This document shows, in pieces, positions 12,350 to 23,950 of a DNA stretch of 64,000 nucleotides. Source of the DNA: Deinococcus planocerae (GTDB lineage Bacteria; Deinococcota; Deinococci; Deinococcales; Deinococcaceae); assembly GCF_002869765.1 (NCBI RefSeq), contig NZ_PNOR01000016.1, positions 44,248-108,247 of the forward strand, in the 5' to 3' direction. The notes beneath the pieces were generated by a model. The model searched no databases. It was not told where the DNA came from and saw only the letters and a list, made by a program, of their open reading frames with translations. The position numbers were made by a program, and so were the translations under genes. How positions within the stretch are numbered: the first letter of the stretch is position 1; every line of letters begins with the position of its first letter.

Positions 12350-12381
12350 GGGGGGAGGCTGAAGGCGGCCTCTCCCCTTTC
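12350..12381 (+). terminator. Rho-independent terminator of the PPIase gene
   Basis: Ten-base stem (12350-12359 with 12368-12377, one G-U pair), 8-base loop, then TTT. It lies between two convergent genes and may act on both. Confidence 0.65.
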
Positions 12382-12391
12382 GTCGGGTGCC

Positions 12392-13144
12392 CTACAGCGC
12401 CGCTCTGGGTCGCCGCGCCGCGAGCACGATGCCCAGCAGCACGAGGGCGGCGGCGAGCGCCACGCCGAGGACGACCGTGTTCACCTCGGGCCGCGCGGCG
12501 TACACCCCGTAAAAGGACCACAGCAAGACCCCGGCGAAGGCGTAATCCCGGAAGCGCACCAGGAAGAACACGCCCAGCAGCCCCGCGATGATCACCAGCA
12601 CCGCCGACCACGCCGGGCCGCCCAGCCCCGCGAGGCCGTCCGTCACCCCCTGGCTGACGAGAAACGCCGTGATGTTGGCGATGGTCGCCACGCTGATCCA
12701 GGCGAGGTAGAGGCTGGTGGGCAGCGCGAGCGTGAGGGGCTCGGCGCCGAGCGGCTCCACTTCGCGCACCCCCAGGTACAGCCAGATCAGGCTGCCGAGC
12801 AGGGCGAGCATGATGAGCACGCTGGGGCCGAAGTTCAGGCTCTGGAAGGCGAGCAGCCACGCCACATTGAGCCCGTTCGCCAGCAAAAAAGGCCAGAAGA
12901 GGCGGTCGAGGCGCGGGCCGCGCTGCGCCGGGAGGGCCTGGTACACCGCGAAGACGATCAGCCCCAGAAAGATCACCCCCCACACCGAGAAGGTGAGCCC
13001 GGCGGGCGTGAAGGCGTTCGGCAGGCTGTCGCTGACCTCGCGGTTGCTGTTGCCGAACAGCGGCAGCGCGTTGCTGAGGTAATTCATCACCAGCGTGAGG
13101 ACGGTCGCCGCGAGCAGGGTCAGTTGCCGGGGAAGTCCAGTCAT
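12392..13144 (-). CDS. TspO/MBR-related membrane protein
   Basis: A 250-residue membrane protein with seven to eight hydrophobic helices. Short segments such as TPAGLTFSVWGVIFLGLIVF, WLLAFQSLN and YLAWISVATIANITAFL are like those of long-form tryptophan-rich sensory (TspO/MBR-related) proteins. Classical TspO has five helices, so this is a distant or extended member and ligand binding should not be assumed. The ATG at 13144 has TAAGCT five bases upstream. Confidence 0.75.
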   Translation of the reverse strand: MTGLPRQLTLLAATVLTLVMNYLSNALPLFGNSNREVSDSLPNAFTPAGLTFSVWGVIFLGLIVFAVYQALPAQRGPRLDRLFWPFLLANGLNVAWLLAFQSLNFGPSVLIMLALLGSLIWLYLGVREVEPLGAEPLTLALPTSLYLAWISVATIANITAFLVSQGVTDGLAGLGGPAWSAVLVIIAGLLGVFFLVRFRDYAFAGVLLWSFYGVYAARPEVNTVVLGVALAAALVLLGIVLAARRPRAAL

Positions 13145-13149
13145 GCTCC

Positions 13150-13155
13150 AGCTTA
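13150..13155 (-). promoter_or_regulatory. Leaderless-type -10 element
   Basis: TAAGCT on the minus strand, five bases (GGAGC) before the ATG at 13144. Confidence 0.5.
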
Positions 13156-13199
13156 CGCACCCCGTGGGTGAGGAGGGCGAGGCTCCCCCCGGCTCCCCC

Positions 13200-13994
13200 T
13201 CACCCCTGACCCGTCCGGGCGCGGGGCAAGGCCCGCCTCAGCCCCACCGCCAGCGCCGCCGAGGCGAGGGGCGCGAGTGTGCGGGTCTCGCGGGTGACCA
13301 GGCCCGCACCCAGGGTCCCCAGCGCGAGGAGCCGCGTGAGACGCACCCGTTCGGCAGGAACGAGGGTCGGGGCGCGGTCGCACTCGGTCGCCACCGCCTC
13401 GGGCCTGGACAGCACGCCCGACACGCCCAACGCGGCGAGGGCCAGCCCGTCGGCGAGCGGGCCGCGGCCCTGCCCCCGGCGCACCCCCGGCAGCAGGGCG
13501 GCCAGGGCGACGAGCCCGGCGTCCCTTTCCGACCCCCGAAAGGCGTCGGCCCGGGTGGACGACAGCGCGAGCGCCGCGCCCGGCACCAGGGCCGCCACCC
13601 ACTCCCCCGTCAGCGCCGAGAGCCCCGCCTGCCCGGCGAGGGCCACCACGTCGAGCGGGGTCGGCGCCTGTCCCACCGTGGCCGCGAGGACCCGCAGCCC
13701 GCTCAGGACGGAGAGGCCCGCGAGCACGTTCGGGGGACCCCCCGCCAGCGCCGCGAGGGCCGCCAGCGGCAATGCCGCCCCCGCCGTGTCGGGGTGATCG
13801 GGGTCGAGTTCGCGCGCCGCCGACCACCCCAGGAAACCCGCCGCGCCCACGCCGAGCGCCGAAGTCCAGGAGTGGCCGGAGAGCCGGGCAGCGAGGATGC
13901 TCACGGCGGCGCCCGCCACCACGAGGCGGTTCGACGGCAGCGAGAAGTCGAGCGGGCGGGCCAGCGCAGAGGCGGGGAGGGTGGGGCTCGTCAT
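13200..13994 (-). CDS. Hypothetical membrane protein
   Basis: A 264-residue Ala/Leu/Gly-rich protein with about six hydrophobic stretches (for example LVVAGAAVSILAARLSG, ALPLAALAALAGG, LLALGTLGAGLV). I do not recognise the family. The coding frame is supported by codon-position GC bias and by a -10-like TAGCGT five bases before the ATG at 13994. It runs in the same direction as the TspO-like gene, 55 bases away, but each has its own promoter-like element. Confidence 0.7.
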   Translation of the reverse strand: MTSPTLPASALARPLDFSLPSNRLVVAGAAVSILAARLSGHSWTSALGVGAAGFLGWSAARELDPDHPDTAGAALPLAALAALAGGPPNVLAGLSVLSGLRVLAATVGQAPTPLDVVALAGQAGLSALTGEWVAALVPGAALALSSTRADAFRGSERDAGLVALAALLPGVRRGQGRGPLADGLALAALGVSGVLSRPEAVATECDRAPTLVPAERVRLTRLLALGTLGAGLVTRETRTLAPLASAALAVGLRRALPRARTGQG

Positions 13995-13999
13995 GGCCC

Positions 14000-14005
14000 A
14001 CGCTA
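14000..14005 (-). promoter_or_regulatory. Leaderless-type -10 element
   Basis: TAGCGT on the minus strand, five bases before the ATG at 13994. Confidence 0.45.
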
Positions 14006-14069
14006 TCCCCTCTCGCGCCCCCTGGACGCCGCCTCAGCAAAGCCTCAAGGAGGAGATGGGGAGGGCACC

Positions 14070-14075
14070 TACACT
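14070..14075 (+). promoter_or_regulatory. Leaderless-type -10 element
   Basis: TACACT six bases before the ATG at 14082, which fixes the start so that Pro follows the initiator Met. Confidence 0.6.
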
Positions 14076-14081
14076 GACCCC

Positions 14082-14528
14082 ATGCCCTACCTGCGCGTTA
14101 CCTGTGCGCCCCTTTCCGCCGAGCGCAAGGCGGAGGTGGCCCGGGCGCTCACCGAGGCGGTCAACCTCCTCTTCTTCTCGCCGCGCGGCGGCCCCAGCCG
14201 CGAGGAGCTGCGCGAGCGCACGACCGTCCACTTCGCCGAGTCCCGCGACGAGGACCTCTACATCGGCGGGCGCACCCCCCGCGAGCGGGGCCGGGTGGAC
14301 CTCACGGTCGAACTCTCCGACTGGAACATGGGTGCCCGCAGGCAGCGGCGGGTGGCCCGCCACCTGACCCCCGTCCTCGCGCGATTGTTCGGGGTGGGGC
14401 CGGGGGACGTGGACGGCATCAACCTCCGCTTCCACTCCTACCCGCCGCGCGACTTCGCGGTGGGGGGCCGCCTCCTCTCCGATCAGGTGCCGTGGATCGG
14501 CCAATTCCTCAAGGCGCGCGGCGGCTGA
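14082..14528 (+). CDS. Tautomerase-superfamily protein
   Basis: A 148-residue protein beginning MPYLRV, so that processing would expose an N-terminal proline, the catalytic base of the 4-oxalocrotonate tautomerase superfamily. The opening beta-alpha unit (PLSAERKAEVARALTEAVN) matches the family pattern. It is longer than classic 4-OT monomers (about 62 residues) and may be a fused double unit, the second half starting near VDLTVELSDWN. Substrate unknown. The stop lies six bases from the convergent argJ end. Confidence 0.75.
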   Translation: MPYLRVTCAPLSAERKAEVARALTEAVNLLFFSPRGGPSREELRERTTVHFAESRDEDLYIGGRTPRERGRVDLTVELSDWNMGARRQRRVARHLTPVLARLFGVGPGDVDGINLRFHSYPPRDFAVGGRLLSDQVPWIGQFLKARGG

Positions 14529-14534
14529 GCCCCC

Positions 14535-15710
<1,176 letters not shown>

Positions 15711-15716
15711 GGGCGC

Positions 15717-15722
15717 ATGGTA
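15717..15722 (-). promoter_or_regulatory. Leaderless-type -10 element of argJ
   Basis: TACCAT on the minus strand, six bases before the argJ ATG at 15710. Confidence 0.6.
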
Positions 15723-15820
15723 GCGGGACCCGGCCCACGCTCTTCCACAGGCTGATCTCCACATGACCTCTTCCCGCACGCTCCTCACGCGCCCTTCATG
15801 GCACCGAAGGGGCAGGCGGG

Positions 15821-15826
15821 TAACGT
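15821..15826 (+). promoter_or_regulatory. Leaderless-type -10 element
   Basis: TAACGT eight bases before the ATG at 15835; no ribosome site in between. Confidence 0.5.
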
Positions 15827-15834
15827 GAGACCCC

Positions 15835-16353
15835 ATGAAGAAGGCCCTGCTCTCCCTGCTGGCCGCTGGCCTGCTGTCCAGCGCGCTCGCCGCACCCGTC
15901 AAGCTCCAGTCGCTGCCCGTCACGCTCGAACCCAACGCCCGCCTCCTGACGCTGAGCGACGCCGGGATCGCCAAGGCCTTCCCCTCGGCGGCGGGGCGCC
16001 CGGACGCCGTGTTTCTCACCGAGGACCGCAAGGTCACCGTGGCCTTCGAGTGGCGCGAAGGGAAGCTCGCGCCCGCGCAGGTGGCCGACCTCGTGACCCA
16101 GTTTCCCGCCGTGATCCGCGCGCAGGTGCCCAACGTCAAGACCCTGCGGGCGAACCTCGTGCAGATGGGCGGCACCCCCTGGGCGCAGTTCATCTTCACC
16201 ACCCCCGGCCAGGGCGACGACGTGCGGCGCGAACTCCTCGTCACCAGCCTCCAGGGCCGCACCCTCGTCGTGACCATCGCGGCCCGGACCGCCGACTACA
16301 GCCGCAACGAGACCGTCGTCCGCAACCTCGTGAACAGCGTCCGCGTGAGCTGA
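15835..16353 (+). CDS. Secreted hypothetical protein
   Basis: A 172-residue protein with a clear Sec signal peptide (MKKALLSLLAAGLLSSALA, cleavage before APVKL). The mature part is mixed alpha/beta with no motif I recognise; the C-terminal half (QFIFTTPGQGDDVRRELLVTSLQGR ... NLVNSVRVS, in pieces) resembles small periplasmic proteins that read as stress or lipid-binding folds, but that is only an impression. A GC-rich imperfect hairpin follows the stop (about 16368-16413) and may terminate it. Confidence 0.8.
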   Translation: MKKALLSLLAAGLLSSALAAPVKLQSLPVTLEPNARLLTLSDAGIAKAFPSAAGRPDAVFLTEDRKVTVAFEWREGKLAPAQVADLVTQFPAVIRAQVPNVKTLRANLVQMGGTPWAQFIFTTPGQGDDVRRELLVTSLQGRTLVVTIAARTADYSRNETVVRNLVNSVRVS

Positions 16354-16426
16354 GCCGGAGGAAGGACCGGGGAGGGGGTGGGGCCGAACGAGGCGCCCGC
16401 CCCCTCTTCCCTTGCCCGGCGGGGCC

Positions 16427-16432
16427 TACGAT
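16427..16432 (+). promoter_or_regulatory. Leaderless-type -10 element
   Basis: TACGAT six bases before the ATG at 16439. Confidence 0.55.
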
Positions 16433-16438
16433 GAGCGC

Positions 16439-16981
16439 ATGACCGCCACCGTCACCGCCGTCAGCGTGAGCGCGGAGCACACCTTCAGCAAGGCGAACCG
16501 GGAGAGCGTCCGCCTGCTCGCCGGGCTCGGCGTGGAGGGAGACGCGCACCTGGGCCACACGGTCCGGCACCGCTCGCGGGTGGCCGCCGACCCCACGCAG
16601 CCCAACCTGCGGCAGGTCCATCTCCTTCACGCCGAACTGCACGACGAGTTGCAAGTGCGAGGCTTTGCCGTCTTCGCCGGGCAGATGGGCGAGAACGTCA
16701 CCACCCGGGGCGTGGAGCTCCTCGGCCTGCCCCGGGGCACGCGGCTGCACCTCGGCGGGGCGGCGGTCGTCGAGGTGACGGGGCTGCGCAACCCCTGCGC
16801 CCAGATCGAGGCCTTTGGGCCCGGCCTGCTCGCCGCCGTGCTGAGCCGAGACGGGGAGGGCCGCGTCGTCCGCCGGGCGGGGATCATGGGCATCGTCCTC
16901 GCGGGGGGCGAGGTCCGCCCGGGCGACCCCATCCGCGTCGAGCTGCCGCCCGGACCCCACGAGGCCCTCGACCGGGTGTGA
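16439..16981 (+). CDS. MOSC domain-containing protein
   Basis: A 180-residue MOSC (molybdenum cofactor sulfurase C-terminal) domain protein of the single-domain YiiM-like type. Seen are GLGVEGDAHLGHT, LLHAELHDEL, GQMGENVTTRG and the conserved cysteine in GLRNPCAQIE (near residue 120), which in MOSC proteins is thought to carry sulphur or bind the cofactor. Its role may be in sulphur transfer or molybdenum-dependent reductases; partner genes are not nearby. Confidence 0.9.
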   Translation: MTATVTAVSVSAEHTFSKANRESVRLLAGLGVEGDAHLGHTVRHRSRVAADPTQPNLRQVHLLHAELHDELQVRGFAVFAGQMGENVTTRGVELLGLPRGTRLHLGGAAVVEVTGLRNPCAQIEAFGPGLLAAVLSRDGEGRVVRRAGIMGIVLAGGEVRPGDPIRVELPPGPHEALDRV

Positions 16982-17125
16982 CGGGTCAGGGGCCGACCAC
17001 CCAGCGTGAAACAGCGCACCAGGGCGGCGGATTTCGCGCGGGTGAGGTGGGGGACGGGGGAGGCCGGGCGGGGCCGCTTCCCCTCACAGGGACACGGTGT
17101 GACAGAACTGTAGGAAGACTGAGTT

Positions 17126-17131
17126 TAAAAT
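17126..17131 (+). promoter_or_regulatory. Leaderless-type -10 element of kinase-holA unit
   Basis: TAAAAT six bases before the GTG at 17138. It is the only visible promoter for both the kinase and holA. Confidence 0.6.
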
Positions 17132-17137
17132 GACCGG

Positions 17138-17935
17138 GTGCAGGACTTCCGTGTCGCCCAACCCATCGAGCGCCGCCGCGTCCTCGCCACACGCGGCGGC
17201 GTCCAGAGTGTGGTCGGGGAGTGGCGGGGCCAGCCCGTCTTCGTCAAGACGCTGCTCACCGCCGAACCCGAGGCCGCCCTGCGCTTCGCGCACGAGGGCG
17301 AGATCGCTTCCAGCCTCGATCACCCGCTCGTCGTGTCGCCGCTCGCGCGCACGCCGCGCCAACTGATCTTTCCCTTCGTGCCGGGCCGCACCCTGCGCGA
17401 GGTGGTGCAAGAAGGCCCGCTCCCCCCGGAGGCGGCGCTGTGCGTGGCGAGCGGCCTGCTGCGCGCCGTCGAGCACCTGCACGCGCGCGGCGTGACCCAC
17501 CACGACCTCAAGCCCGAGAACGTGCTGCTGCTGGACACGCGGGCGCGGGGCGACGCGGTGCGTCTCGTGGATTTCGGCATGAGCCACTCCCGCGCGCTGG
17601 GAAGCGACATCCACGACGGCACCCGCATGGGCACCCCGCACTTCATGGCGCCCGAGCAGTTCCGGGGCGTGCGCGGCGACCCCCGCAGCGACCTGTATTC
17701 GGTGGGCGTCCTGTTGTTCGACTGCCTGGCGGGCTTTCCCCCCTTCGAGGACGCGCTGGGCTGGCTCGTCGGCCTGAGCGAGGACTGCGCGCCCCTGCCC
17801 GGCCCCGCCGAGGTGCACCCCGTCCTGCGCGCCGCCCTGGAGCGTGACCCGGAGGCGCGGCCCGCCACCGCCGGGGAGATGCTCGCCGCCCTGGAGGGGG
17901 TGCGGCGCTCGCTGGAGGCCGCCGCGTGCCCCTAG
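17138..17935 (+). CDS. Hanks-type Ser/Thr protein kinase
   Basis: A 265-residue kinase domain with no transmembrane segment or sensor domain. The glycine loop is weak (RGGVQSVVGEW). Lys37 (VFVK) fits the ATP lysine, the catalytic loop is HHDLKPEN (residues 121-128), DFG is at 145-147, and APE follows GTPHFM. The catalytic Asp is preceded by His instead of Arg, so this is a non-RD kinase that may not need activation-loop phosphorylation. The GTG start follows TAAAAT by six bases. Its end overlaps holA by ten bases, an unusual pairing with a replication gene. Confidence 0.93.
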   Translation: MQDFRVAQPIERRRVLATRGGVQSVVGEWRGQPVFVKTLLTAEPEAALRFAHEGEIASSLDHPLVVSPLARTPRQLIFPFVPGRTLREVVQEGPLPPEAALCVASGLLRAVEHLHARGVTHHDLKPENVLLLDTRARGDAVRLVDFGMSHSRALGSDIHDGTRMGTPHFMAPEQFRGVRGDPRSDLYSVGVLLFDCLAGFPPFEDALGWLVGLSEDCAPLPGPAEVHPVLRAALERDPEARPATAGEMLAALEGVRRSLEAAACP

Positions 17936-18828
17936 TCGCCTTCAGCGGCAACCGCTTCCTGGCGGAGGAGACGCTCCGGGAAACCCTCGCCTCGCGCGGC
18001 CTCAACGTGCGCGACCTGCCCCGCCTCGCGGGTGAGGAGGTCACCCCTCAGGCGGTCGCCCCCCTCCTCGCCCCCAGCCTCTTCGGGGACGGCGGCGTGG
18101 TCGTGGACCTCGCGGGCGCCAAGCCCGACAAGGCGCTGCTCGACCTCCTCGCCTCCGCGCCCGTCACCGTGGCCGTGCTCGACGAGAGCCCGCCCGCCAC
18201 CCGGGTCAAACTCTACGAGTCGCGCGGCGAGCACCACCCTGCCCCCGTCCCGCAGAAGACCGGGGACGTGGCGGGGTGGGTCACGCAGCGGGCGAAGCGG
18301 CTGGGCCTCAAGCTCGACCGCGAGGCCGCCCTCTACCTCGCCGAGGTCTTCGGGCCGGACCTGACGGGCATCGCGGGGGAGCTGAACAAGCTCACGCTCC
18401 TCGATCCGCCGCACGGCGCCGACCTCGTGCGGCGGGTCGTGGGCCGCGAGCCGCCCGGCGACTCCTTCGCGCTGCTGGGGGCCGCGACGACCGGGCGCCC
18501 CGGCGAGGCCGTCACCCAGCTTCGCCGCCTCCTCGCGTCGGGAGAGGACCCCTTCAAGCTGCTCGGGGCGGTCGTGTGGCAGTACAGCCTCGTCGCGCGC
18601 TGCGTGGCCCTGACCCAGGAGGAGGGGCGGGTGAGCGAGGCCATTGCTGCCCAGAGGCTCGGCGTCAAGCCCTACCCGGCGAAGAAGGCGCTCGACGTGG
18701 CCCGGAAACTCAGCGAGGACAAGGTGCGCGGCCACCTCGCCCGCATCCTCGACGCCGACGTGGCGATGAAACGGGGGCTGGACCCCGGGGCGACGCTGGA
18801 GCGGCTGATCGTGCAACTGAGCGTCTGA
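17926..18828 (+). CDS. holA: DNA polymerase III subunit delta
   Basis: HolA is the clamp-loader subunit that opens the sliding clamp. The 300-residue protein has the family pattern: N-terminal LVAFSGNRFLAEETLRETL, an EVFGPDLTGIAGELNKL segment in the middle domain, a GDSFALLGA connector, and the C-terminal collar helices (EDPFKLLGAVVWQYSLVAR). The first domain is short and lacks a full Walker A motif, as usual for delta. It starts with GTG at 17926 inside the kinase gene, implying coupling. Confidence 0.92.
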   Translation: MPLVAFSGNRFLAEETLRETLASRGLNVRDLPRLAGEEVTPQAVAPLLAPSLFGDGGVVVDLAGAKPDKALLDLLASAPVTVAVLDESPPATRVKLYESRGEHHPAPVPQKTGDVAGWVTQRAKRLGLKLDREAALYLAEVFGPDLTGIAGELNKLTLLDPPHGADLVRRVVGREPPGDSFALLGAATTGRPGEAVTQLRRLLASGEDPFKLLGAVVWQYSLVARCVALTQEEGRVSEAIAAQRLGVKPYPAKKALDVARKLSEDKVRGHLARILDADVAMKRGLDPGATLERLIVQLSV

Positions 18829-18838
18829 GGGGTCCCGC

Positions 18839-19459
18839 TCAGGCTTGAGGGGGAGTTCCGGACCCGGTGGCCGCCGAGCCCGCGGGATCGATGACCCCCC
18901 GGTACACCTCGTCCAGCGTGAGGGTGTGCCCTAGGCAGGCGAGGGAAATACTGCCCGTGCCGCCGTATTGGGTGAGCCGCCAGCCGTCCCCCGCCCGCTG
19001 ATAGGCCAGGATGCGCCGCTCGCTCTGGGAGACGATCAGGTACATCTGGAGGCTGGGGATCGACGTGTACGCGTGATACTTGGCGTGCCGGTCGATGGCG
19101 GCGGTGCGCTTGGAGAGGACCTCCACGAGCAGGCAGGGGTCCGTCTCGTAGTACTCCTCGCCGTTGTCCTGCCCGCAGGCGACCATGACATCGGGGTAGT
19201 AGAAAGAATTCTTCCCCTCGATCCGTAATTTCATATCGGCGGCGTAGAGTCGGCATCCGGCACGGGTCGCCTTCGTGTCCAACGCCAGCACGAAGTTCAG
19301 GGTGATCCGCATATGCGCCTTGCTCGTCCCGGCTTGAGCACGCGTCGCGCCGTGCAGGGGGTAGACGAATCCATCTACGTACTCCCGCTTGACCGGACTC
19401 TCCTGCTCCGTCCGCAGGTACTCCTCGACGCTGATCACCTGGAGGGCGGGGTCGCTCAT
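18839..19459 (-). CDS. Uma2 family (DUF820) putative endonuclease
   Basis: A 206-residue protein of the Uma2 family, a PD-(D/E)XK-like nuclease fold that is highly expanded in Deinococcus and cyanobacteria. Visible are SVEEYLRTEQESPVKREYV, the acidic YYPDVMVAC and PCLLVEVLS strands, and KYHAYTSIPSLQMYLIV. True substrates are unknown. A paralogue lies at 54056-54649 with the same opening motif. The ATG at 19459 has TACCAT five bases upstream. Confidence 0.92.
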   Translation of the reverse strand: MSDPALQVISVEEYLRTEQESPVKREYVDGFVYPLHGATRAQAGTSKAHMRITLNFVLALDTKATRAGCRLYAADMKLRIEGKNSFYYPDVMVACGQDNGEEYYETDPCLLVEVLSKRTAAIDRHAKYHAYTSIPSLQMYLIVSQSERRILAYQRAGDGWRLTQYGGTGSISLACLGHTLTLDEVYRGVIDPAGSAATGSGTPPQA

Positions 19460-19464
19460 GCCTC

Positions 19465-19470
19465 ATGGTA
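19465..19470 (-). promoter_or_regulatory. Leaderless-type -10 element
   Basis: TACCAT on the minus strand, five bases before the ATG of the Uma2 gene. The paralogue at 54649 carries the same hexamer. Confidence 0.5.
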
Positions 19471-19496
19471 AGGCGTGGGACGGCCCGCCCCCGCCT

Positions 19497-21137
<1,641 letters not shown>

Positions 21138-21143
21138 GGGGTC

Positions 21144-21149
21144 AGGGTA
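21144..21149 (-). promoter_or_regulatory. Leaderless-type -10 element of serA
   Basis: TACCCT on the minus strand, six bases before the serA ATG at 21137. Confidence 0.55.
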
Positions 21150-21237
21150 AGCCTGCCGGGCCCGGCGGCGCGGGACTTGGCTAGGGCAACGGGCTCCCGC
21201 CTCCACCACCGGGAAATCGGGAGCACGGGCGCCAGGG

Positions 21238-21243
21238 TAGACT
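21238..21243 (+). promoter_or_regulatory. Leaderless-type -10 element of rapZ
   Basis: TAGACT six bases before the ATG at 21250. Confidence 0.6.
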
Positions 21244-21249
21244 GTCCCC

Positions 21250-22088
<839 letters not shown>

Positions 22089-22092
<4 letters not shown>

Positions 22093-23420
22093 GCGAGTCG
22101 GCGGGCACGCGGGGTGAGGCCGCGCGCCGGGCCACCCGCCGGGCCCGGATGTGGATGGAACCGGGGCTGGGGGTCAAACGCTGGCTGATCCTCTTCGTGG
22201 GGTGCACCCTGATCGGGGCGGTGGGCTTCTTGCACTTCACCTGGACGGGGCCGCTGCACTTCGTGGCGACCCGCTGGATTCTGTGGCTCAATGCCCTCAC
22301 CAAGCCCGAGGTGCTGCCCCTCTACGTGGTCGGCATCACGGTGATGGGACTCGCGCTCGGGGGCGCCCTCCTGAGCATCATGATGCTCAACCGCTCGATG
22401 CTGCGCTCGACGGGCACCGCCCCCGAAACGGCCCTCGACGTGATCTACTCGCACCGCACCCTGTCGCGCGGGCCCCGCATCGTGGCGGTGGGGGGCGGCA
22501 CGGGCCTGTCGAACCTGCTGATGGGGCTCAAGGTCCACACCGGCAACATCACGGCGGTCGTCACGGTGGCGGACGACGGCGGATCGAGCGGACGGCTGCG
22601 CCGGGCCCTCGACATGATCGCGCCCGGCGACCTCACCGACTGCTACGCGGCGCTCAGCGACAGCCCGGTCCTCGCCCGGCTGCTGCTGCACCGCTTCGGG
22701 CGCGGCGAGGGGCTGGAGGGGCACACCTTCGGAAACCTGCTGCTCGCCACCCTCTCCGAGGAACAGGGCGGCCTGCAAGGCGCGATGCGCGACATCCACG
22801 AGGTGCTGCGGGTGCGCGGGCAGGTCTTCCCCGCCACGACGCAGCCCGCCACCCTCGTCGCGCGGCTTTCCGACGGGCGCGAGGTGCGCGGCGAGAGTCG
22901 GCTCAGCGGCCAGGTGGGCTCGGCGCGCATCCTCGACGTGCGGCTCGAACCCCCCGGGCTGCCCGCGCTTCCCGACGTGCTGGGCGCCGTGCGCGAGGCC
23001 GAACTGATTGTCCTGGGACCGGGGAGTCTGTTCACCTCGATCATCCCCGCCCTGCTCGTGCCGGACATCGCGCGGGCCCTGCGCGAGTCGGGCGCCCCCA
23101 TCGTGTACGTCGCCAGCCTGATGAGCGAGCCCGGCGAGACGACGGGACTCACCCTCGAAGACCACGTGCTCGCCATCACCGCCCACCTGGGCCGCGCCCC
23201 CAACTGGGTATTGATGAACAGCGCCCCCATTCCCCCGGACGTGCGGGAGCGTTACGCCGCCGAGGGCGCCCAGGTGCTGGGCCTCGACGGCGCCAGCCGC
23301 GACTTGCGGGGCCGCGTGCGCACCGCGCCCCTCCTCCAAACGGGCCCCACCGCCCGCCACGACCCGGCGGCCCTGGCCCAGGCGCTCCTGGCGCTGATCT
23401 CGCGGGCGCGGGCGGCGTGA
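22089..23420 (+). CDS. yvcK: YvcK/CofD-like family protein with N-terminal membrane segments
   Basis: A 443-residue protein. From about residue 130 it is a YvcK (gluconeogenesis factor) domain: [18 protein letters not shown], the [11 protein letters not shown] loop, [14 protein letters not shown] and a [14 protein letters not shown] segment. In Bacillus, YvcK supports cell shape and growth on gluconeogenic carbon. Residues ~1-110 add a basic tail and two or three hydrophobic helices ([39 protein letters not shown]), so it is likely membrane-anchored. The usual third partner gene, whiA, does not follow. Confidence 0.94.
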
Positions 23421-23509
23421 GGGGGAGGGCGGCCCGCGTGGTGCTTGTTGTTTCTGCGGGATGAATGTGGGGCGGGGAGGGCGCTGGGGGCGGTTGCAGT
23501 TCACCCCCT

Positions 23510-23542
23510 CTCAGCCTCCCCCCTCAAGGGGGAGGAGCTAAA
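23510..23542 (+). repeat. Dispersed intergenic repeat, copy 1 (terminator-like hairpin)
   Basis: Contains an 8-base stem (23515-23522 with 23528-23535, loop CTCAA), followed about 15 bases later by a T-rich tract. It matches 35379-35412 on the opposite strand at nearly every position. It follows yvcK and may end that transcript. Confidence 0.7.
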
Positions 23543-23744
23543 AGAGCGAGAGCTTTTGTTTTTTAAAACGTCTAGCTGGACGCCCCAGCAGTGGCAGAGA
23601 GTGAACGCTCCAGGCCCACCACCACGTCGGCTCGCGCAGCGAGACGGTGGGCGTGCGACCAAGACGCGACAAGATCAGACATTCCGCCTGGGATAACCCG
23701 CTCACCCACGCCGCCCGTATGCCCTTGCCCAGCGCAGCGCCGCT

Positions 23745-23840
23745 CCCCCTCCACCCAGAGGAGAGACACGTCAAGAACTGAGCGTCAACGCGCGGGCCGC
23801 CCCGCGCGGCGGAGACGTTGCCCCCTCTGGGTGGAGGGGG
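23745..23840. repeat. Inverted repeat with 17-base arms
   Basis: Perfect 17-base arms (23745-23761 and 23824-23840) enclose 62 bases that hold a nested GC-rich hairpin with CAACG/CGTTG ends (23786-23820). It looks like a small palindromic intergenic element; no coding capacity. Confidence 0.75.
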
Positions 23841-23937
23841 CTGGGGGGTGGGGGCTAACCGTCGCAAGTCCCCCTGCCCCTCCCCGCCATCTAGCCCGCT
23901 CCCCGACACCCCTTCAGGAGCTTCAGAAACGCCACGT

Positions 23938-23943
23938 TATACT
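23938..23943 (+). promoter_or_regulatory. Leaderless-type -10 element
   Basis: TATACT seven bases before the GTG at 23951; a near-consensus hexamer. Confidence 0.65.
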
Positions 23944-23950
23944 CGCGCCC

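Larger units (their letters stand above)
23421..23950. other. 530-base gene-free region with repeats
   Basis: No convincing gene was found. It holds a terminator-like hairpin at 23515-23535 (part of a dispersed repeat also at 35379-35412), a T-rich tract near 23550-23562, and a long-armed inverted repeat at 23745-23840. It ends with the -10 of the next gene. Confidence 0.6.

Noticed and set aside
17138..17935. Kinase as a pseudokinase
   Set aside because: Although the glycine loop is weak and HRD is HHD, the ATP Lys, catalytic Asp, Lys, Asn and DFG are all kept.
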